64,000 nucleotides of DNA, from positions 9,157,873 through 9,221,872 of the forward strand of contig NC_035171.2 of NCBI RefSeq assembly GCF_001659605.2, written 5' to 3'. The notes below the pieces were generated by a model. The model was given only the letters and a program-made list of their open reading frames with translations, was not told where the DNA came from and did not search any database. Source of the DNA: Manihot esculenta (taxonomy: Eukaryota > Streptophyta > Magnoliopsida > Malpighiales > Euphorbiaceae). Positions within the stretch are counted from its first letter, which is position 1; each line of letters opens with the position of its first letter. Shown piece after piece: positions 58,286-64,000 of this stretch. Position numbers and translations under genes: made by a program.

Positions 58286-61200
58286 TCAGTCACCTACCAC
58301 TTCTTCTGTAGACCTTCTTTGAGGTAACTGCATCCGTACTATGTCTTCTCTTGGGAGGTTATGCATTGGCGTATCGCCCAACTCGTTAGACATCTGTCGA
58401 CTTTCCGGTGTCGTTAGTGCCAAAAGATGAGTAGCTTCCTTGTTTTTACGGAACACCAAGTATGCAATTGCAGCCAAATACAATGCCATTGCTGAAAATC
58501 CAAATATTCCAAGAAAAACAACTTCTACCACTTCTAAATGGCCATGAAGAAGAATCTTGATGAAGCCAGTTGCAAGGTAGTATATATTTATTGCCATGAT
58601 CAAGGAACCAATGATCCAAGTGATAGCTGAAATCTGCAGAAGAAGATAATATGACAAACCAGTGATAAAGAAACTTTTAAAAAATAATAGCAGTTTATCC
58701 AATTTTGATCAATGAAGCTCTGTAAAGAAACCTTTATATATATGCATTGGTTCCTGTTGAAAAATACTGGACTGACAAGTCCAACATTTCAATAATGTTC
58801 TTTACAGGATTTCTCACAGGATCCATTCATTTTGCAAGAAAAGAATTCAAAGGTCTTCTTATATAAGCATACATGATTTCAATTTCTTTTAAAATGAGAT
58901 TTTTTTTAAATTAAATTTTTTTCATTCCAAACAAGAAAATCGATAAAAAAGAAATTAATTGAATTGAATTCTTGTACTATTTTTATTCCAAATGGTGGAG
59001 AAAGTATTCAGGCAAGCAATTTTATAGATTAATTGTCAAACAAAATGTATAAATGAATAACTGAAGAAGTATAGAGCAAACAACATTATACCACAGTTGA
59101 GTTGGCGTGCATCCCCATCTTGGTTTGGCAACTAGTGAACTTGAGGAGTGGAATGAGAGCAAAAGGAAGCTCAAATGATAGAATCATCTGCAAAAGAATA
59201 GAATTATTGCAACAACAAATTATTAAGAATACATCATGATCTCCACCAGATTTTTTTTTTTTGGGGGGTGGGGGTGGGGGGCAGGGGGAAGTAGGGTACG
59301 GCAGGATCAATGAGGGAACAGGCAATATAACTTTTGGTTATTTTTCCCAAGATAGAACTTCCTCCGGAGAAAAGCAAGTACTTTTAACAGGTTGCTCAGT
59401 GTTACTAAGCGTTGCAGAAAGTGAAAGACAGAGATCTTCAATAACAGATTGCAGCAAGAAGTCTAGCTTTACGTGAAGCCTAATTCTCCTAAACAGAAAT
59501 TGCATTCAACCATAAGAAAGATCTATGTATATGATAAATCATAAGAACTTATGTTTTATTGCTTTCTATATTTGATTAGTTGGTAGAGATAATAACAGAA
59601 TGACCATTAGCCATTAATAAGAACAGAGACGACATCAAAAAAAATATCGTAATAAGAATGTGCTTTCAGATTATCTGATACTTTCAAGTTACTGTAATGC
59701 AATCATTTTAAACTGACAACACTAGGTTAAAATTCCACCTGATGATCAATCAAAATGAAATTATATAAAACTCCTAAGGGCTAAGGTAAGAGTTCAAATT
59801 TCCTTCTATGCATATATCATCATAGAATCTCATAATTTTGCAAAACAAGAGAAATTCCACAAAATCATTGATAATCACAGGTAGTGCATTTTTGCCAAGT
59901 CAAGACAATAAACAATGCTATCTGCAGCAGTTAGAATATATTGCTGCAAACACCTCAGAGATGTTCATTCCCTGTAAATATTACTTGTGTAGATAATAAG
60001 ATTGAAAGTTAAAGAACTGCACATTATTTTTAAGTGTAATAGCTTTAAGGTAAGCAATTCGTACAGATGCAATAATAATTAGCTTTCCAGCCCCAGAAGA
60101 GCCACCAATGAGTGCAACAATTAAGCTAGGGACAATTGCCAAGCATCGAGTTAGGAAATTCCTTATCCATGGTGTCAATCGTAGATTCAAGAAACCCTGA
60201 AATAAGAAATATAGTGAATATCATGTGAAAAAATATAACAAAGCAACCTCTAGCAATCAACTTAACTGAACAATTGCCTTCTTTTGGAAAACAAAGTTAT
60301 TTATACTGAATTGTTAATAAGATCATTTGACTTAAATAGAAGAAAAGGTGCTCTGACCATTGGTTCTTGCAACATAACAAGATGAACTAAGAAAGGTTAA
60401 AATTTTCAACAGAAAGTAAGAATGCAACCATAAGCCTTAGTACTAAATGTAAAAGTAGCAGAAATAATGGCAAGCTGATTCACATACATTGACCTTAAGA
60501 AATAATAATTACACAAGTCATCACCAAGTACCTGCATGACATACTGCCCTGCGTAAGTTCCTGTTATGGTAGAACTCTGACCTGATGCCAACAAAGCAAT
60601 TGCAAAAAGTTTTGAAGTCCAACTACCCAAAACATGCTATCAGAAAAAGAAAACAGAAAAAGAATCACCATCATGAAGCTGAACAAGGTCGGATAGTAAA
60701 TTTACAAGGAACTGAAAAACCAAACTGTAGTATCCAGTATAAGAAGAGCATTATCTAGTACAAGAGCAAGTGTAGATAAGGAAATGTAATAAGATATTTG
60801 GAAAGGTTGGCTGGGTCACATACTCTAAGCAGAAAAGAAGCCTGGTTCAAGTCCAAGTCCTTGCATTTTGACTGATCTTCTGGATTTAAATTTGAGGAAT
60901 TGCAAACAGCACCACTTACAGAAATAACGGCTCCATTAATGAAAAAGGCAATTGCGAGAGCGAAGGAACTTTCTATCAAGTAAAATCTACAAGCCTCCTG
61001 CAACAAAAATCGTTACCTCTGCCAATTTCTATGTGTAATAAATAGTCAATGTCATGCTTCAGGAAGGCATTTTGAGTGTTGAACTGTTAACATGTAGTGA
61101 TGTCTTTATAAATTTAACATTGTTTGATTTGCCTTCAAGATATGCTAGGACAGCAACAGCAATTAAAAAACGTCTTTCCAGAAGGGTAGAGATACTTGGG

Positions 61201-61558
61201 GTGCACAATTATCAAAGTGATATAGATTCTTCCTAATGACAAGCGATGAGCTACTTTTCTCACATGGGTGTTTAAGTGTCTTGAAAATCTATGTGCATAG
61301 CATTATGTATGTATTAATACTTTCAGGCAGATATAAAATTACTAACCAAAAGGTTGATGGAGAGACAGTTCAAAATGTTATTATGTTGTTAACATCCTTG
61401 CCTACAAAGATAAGAAACTCCAAAAAATCCTCACATAAACTGATAAACAAACTTGTTCACTGAAGCATGCCTGTTAATGATTAAGAATAAAATTAATTTA
61501 GTCAAGGTCTTTACCTTGATACCACCATTGGATTGTGGAATTTTCCTAGAAAGCACAA
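58286..61558 (-). pseudogene. 5'-truncated NRAMP metal transporter gene (C-terminal half)
   Basis: NRAMP proteins are proton-coupled divalent metal (Fe, Mn) transporters. Exons with GT-AG borders: about 61558-61515 (VLSRKIPQSNGGIK), 60997-60824 ([14 protein letters not shown]...ASFLLR), 60636-60532 ([24 protein letters not shown]...), 60196-60065 ([13 protein letters not shown]...), 59187-59092 ([15 protein letters not shown]...) and 58633-58286 (ISAITWIIG...[11 protein letters not shown]). All exons join in frame without stops. The conserved NRAMP consensus transport signature ([20 protein letters not shown]) is present, as is the C-terminal [10 protein letters not shown] motif of the plant NRAMP1/6 branch. 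Homology ends inside the first listed exon: the family text before LVLSRK (MPHNLFLHSA, with its metal-binding Met) is absent, and so are the exons for the DPGN helix. Without these it cannot be a working transporter. A split gene with remote 5' exons cannot be excluded. Confidence 0.88.
59263..59287 (+). other. G-quadruplex candidate in an NRAMP intron
   Basis: Four G runs of 5-6 (GGGGGGTGGGGGTGGGGGGC and a fifth-base-rich last run) follow a T12 tract, on the strand opposite to the NRAMP fragment. Single-base loops predict a stable quadruplex. Confidence 0.65.
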
Positions 61559-62377
61559 TTTCTAATATATTATATATACTGGAGAAAAACATATTCTCAT
61601 TTTCCTAACGTTTCTCAATTCTTATTAGTAGCCATATTCAATTATCTCCAATGTCAAGTACCAAAACTGGACCACATACAGCAAAGTTTAAACAAATTAA
61701 CAGATACCCCCAAATAGCTAGAAACTACCAGTGAATTCCTTTCTATTAAAAGTCTAGTCATATCCAATATAAAGCATCAAATAAGCTAGCACAGGAGTGC
61801 GATCAGAGAGCTAAGATGTCATGGATGAAACTATTACCAAAGGATTTACAAGTTTTAGATATTAGTGTGGACTTGGTGTCTAAAAAAGCTAATGACGAAA
61901 AAATGATACATATAGCCAACCCAAACTTGTTCAGAACTAAAGCTTTATTTTTATTGTTATTATTTTCTCACATTCCATATTAGATGCAATGTGAAAAGCC
62001 TATTCAATGTTACATCATTTACCTTGTCTTCTTCCAAAAAACTAAACAAATTGCATGTGAATTTGAACTGAAATTCCGCAAGTAAAGGATTATTGGTTCA
62101 AAATAGACCACTGAGGAATTTCCAATTATTTGTTGTTTCTTCCCAACCCCCGTTTCCAGTTGCTGCATTGCATGGTTTTCTTCTTCCCAGTTAATCAATA
62201 TGAAGGAAAGCATGTTGAAGATTAAACCTCCTCAGTCAAAAGCACTTTCAGATGTCCATTCAAGAAAACTGAAAGTCCAGATGGTTCTCATGCATAAGGA
62301 AAACAGAAAGCAAATCTAAAAGAAAAGTGAATTATCAAGCATCTTGTTAGTCATCGTAAGTTCCAACAAGGGCTCAC
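61559..62377. other. spacer between NRAMP and WD40 fragments
   Basis: AT-rich DNA with no exon that I recognise. Neither the missing NRAMP 5' exons nor the next WD40 exon is visible here. Confidence 0.6.
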
Positions 62378-62646
62378 ATTAACTGGCCAACAGAACTGGA
62401 AGTGATTCAGAAGCTGAAACCTCTCCATGTCGTATTCTCTCACACTGCAATCATTGTTAGACGCCATAAAATGAACTCCACCCCTGCAAAACAGATTTCA
62501 TTATTATCTGTGTCCGTTGGAAAATAATTAATTGTGCTTGGACAATCTAAAATAATAAAACTACCTTATACTGTCATATATCTCAACAGCATTTATGGCA
62601 TTATCATCATATGTGGTGCGGGCACAAAAGCTAATGCCTTCTTTAT
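62378..62646 (-). pseudogene. two-exon fragment of a plant WD40/transducin-like gene
   Basis: Exon 62646-62565 encodes KEGISFCARTTYDDNAINAVEIYDSI. A GT-AG intron follows, then exon 62483-62378 encodes GGVHFMASNNDCSVREYDMERFQL and LNHFQFCWPVN, ending at a GT donor. The joined phase is correct. The text matches from memory a conserved block of plant WD40 proteins related to fission yeast C2A9.03. Neither earlier nor later exons are visible, so this is an isolated piece of a larger gene. Confidence 0.8.
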
Positions 62647-62667
62647 CTAAATTTCAATAAAAATCAA

Positions 62668-63475
62668 TTGAGAAAACACCTAGATGTACTGCAGACACGC
62701 TTCCATAATTTGAAGTCAGCTTTTGTTCAAAATGATTTTGCTATAGATGATTCTTGCTGCATTGGATTTGACCTGTGGGAAGACATCGGGGTTTGTTCTT
62801 CTTTTTCCCTTTTTTTTTTTTCTCTCTTTTCTACTGAAACTTACATTTTATTCTTTATTGACCTTATTACTATGTATTCTGATAGTCTGCACTTACAGGC
62901 ACAAACTAGGCATGAGACGGTTAAAGTCAAGGATTGTCCCATATATGAGCAATTATGCACAATATTTACAGATACATCAGCTGATGGAAAATATGCACAA
63001 TCAAGTCATTTTGAAGGATTGGAAAAATCGATTGGAAATGATGGTACAGGCTTAAGTTCAAATCCTGCTGGTGAGTCCTCTCATCCTGAAAATCCATCTT
63101 CATCAAGGCCAGTGCAAGCTAGCAGATAAGATGATTAAGAATATATCAAACAAAAAGAGGAAACAGACAGAGCCTTCTTCTGATCAGAATAAGAAAGATC
63201 AAGAAATAAATGAAACTATGGCAGAGGCCTTGTTTGATATGGTGGCTGCTTCAAGGTGGAGAAAGGCTGCTCTAAAGCAAAATAATGAAAGATTTACCAT
63301 AACTAATTGCATTAGAGCACCGGATGAGATGGGAGACATTGATCAACAGCTGTACTTTGCAGCTTTGGACCTGATTGAGGAGCCTAGCTTGAGAGAGAAG
63401 CTGGACCTGATTGAGGAGCCTAGCTTGAGAGAGACATTTATATCTATGAAAAGTTATCAGATTCGGTTGAATTGA
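62668..63475 (+). pseudogene. L10-interacting MYB-like (Myb/SANT-like domain) gene, frameshifted
   Basis: MRKHLDVLQTRFHNLKSAF is the last helix of a Myb/SANT-like DNA-binding domain (Pfam PF12776 type); the first part of the domain is missing. An intron 62791-62898 (GTTTGT...ACAG, 108 bp, phase 0) is likely; read through, it remains open. The following CPIYEQLCTIFTDTSADGKYAQSS corresponds to the family linker motif. The frame ends at TAA 63127-63129, while the C-terminal family domain (NETMAEALFDMVAASRWR, IDQQLYFAALDLIEEPSLRE) continues in another frame from about 63120 to 63475, so there is a small indel. A 36-bp in-frame duplication repeats LDLIEEPSLRE. Members are thought to be nuclear DNA-binding or transposase-derived proteins. 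Confidence 0.78.
63361..63434. repeat. 36-bp in-frame tandem duplication
   Basis: TTGGACCTGATTGAGGAGCC continuing to GAGAGAGA occurs twice head to tail (second copy from about 63400), adding twelve codons to the MYB-like C-terminal domain. Confidence 0.93.
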
Positions 63476-64000
63476 TTGCAGGGGAAGTGTGGTAAATCCA
63501 CCATTTTCTTATAGGTCAAGGGAGACATTTTGCTTTTTTTAATCCCCAGAGGTGTAAACATCATCTTTAGTTACCATGATCTTATCTTTAGCAAACAAGG
63601 CCTTTTAAATCAGGGTGTTTAATGATCCAGCAGGTTCGCAATACCACAAACTAGGTCTATACGAGCATGCAAATTGAGATTTCGCATAGGCAATCAAAGT
63701 TTATAGTTGAAGTGATCTAAAACCTCATAATATTAATAATGTTATGAGGTAAATTTGGACATTTCCTCGTAATTTTATGAACAAATTAAGTTAGAGTTCC
63801 CTTTATGTCAAATATGAACTATCTAAAAGCAATTAAATCAAGCACCCTTTTCTCTCTCTTATTAATTTATATTTTTTAATGTCCAAGTGAATCATGATCA
63901 TCTCTCTCGGAAGCTTTTGAACCCCAAAGTCTTAACAAATCAATATTGGAAGGAATTTCGATCGGAAACAGGCCAACAGTCTCAAAGATTTCTTAATTAA
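63476..64000. other. right flank, nothing recognised
   Basis: AT-rich DNA without recognised genes or repeats. Confidence 0.7.

Noticed and set aside
1..64000. tRNA, rRNA or other structured RNA genes
   Set aside because: The only tRNA-like sequences are the 12-19 base retroelement primer sites. No full gene was recognised by eye.

Overview
This is a repeat-rich piece of a plant nuclear genome. The evidence is LTR retrotransposons with initiator-Met-tRNA and Asp-tRNA type primer sites, plant gene families with GT-AG introns (gibberellin 20-oxidase, NRAMP transporter, a plant WD40 protein, an L10-interacting-MYB-like protein), a Mutator-type MITE, and long AT-rich spacers. It is most likely a dicot. 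The LTR style recalls Euphorbiaceae such as cassava or rubber, but that is an impression I cannot test here.

Layout. 1-1335 is an unassigned flank. 1336-11124 is a complete but inactivated minus-strand Del/Tekay-like Ty3 element (family A). 11125-13880 holds dispersed repeats and AT-rich DNA. 13884-15231 is a three-exon gibberellin 20-oxidase gene with a premature stop. 16000-18774 is a decayed minus-strand coiled-coil retroelement ORF, followed by an orphan Athila-type integrase fragment (18960-20028). 20030-23180 is AT-rich and holds microsatellites and a Mutator-like MITE with a 9-bp target duplication (22202-22945).

23180-56790 is a nest of retroelements resolved by target-site duplications. 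The oldest layer is a gypsy-type-transposon ORF (from 23947) whose intron-like gap received an Athila-like element (24717-44503, duplication CTTTG). The Athila element was itself hit in its reverse transcriptase by an internally deleted family-B Del-like element (29810-37210, duplication ACTTC), and after RNase H by a family-B solo LTR (38409-41108, duplication TTTAG). After the host ORF resumes (44509-45174) comes an LTR-less Del-like pol fragment. That fragment is split by a complete, apparently very young family-C element (46230-56226, duplication CATGT). Family C has LTRs of equal length with no difference seen and one open 1,684-codon gag-pol frame with all catalytic motifs.

56790-64000 is AT-rich DNA and then a cluster of gene fragments: the 3' half of an NRAMP metal transporter, two exons of a WD40 gene, and a frameshifted L10-interacting-MYB-like gene.

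How the parts work. Only the family-C element looks capable of its own transposition. Family A has two pol stops, family B lacks most of gag and pol, and the Athila-like element lacks integrase. The LTRs of all three Del-like families carry clustered 13-bp palindromes (TTCGGC-N-GCCGAA), four of them just upstream of the family-C TATA box. The Athila-like element carries its own unrelated hairpin motif, scattered through both LTRs and internal DNA. All three Del-like families share a short hairpin directly before the polypurine tract.
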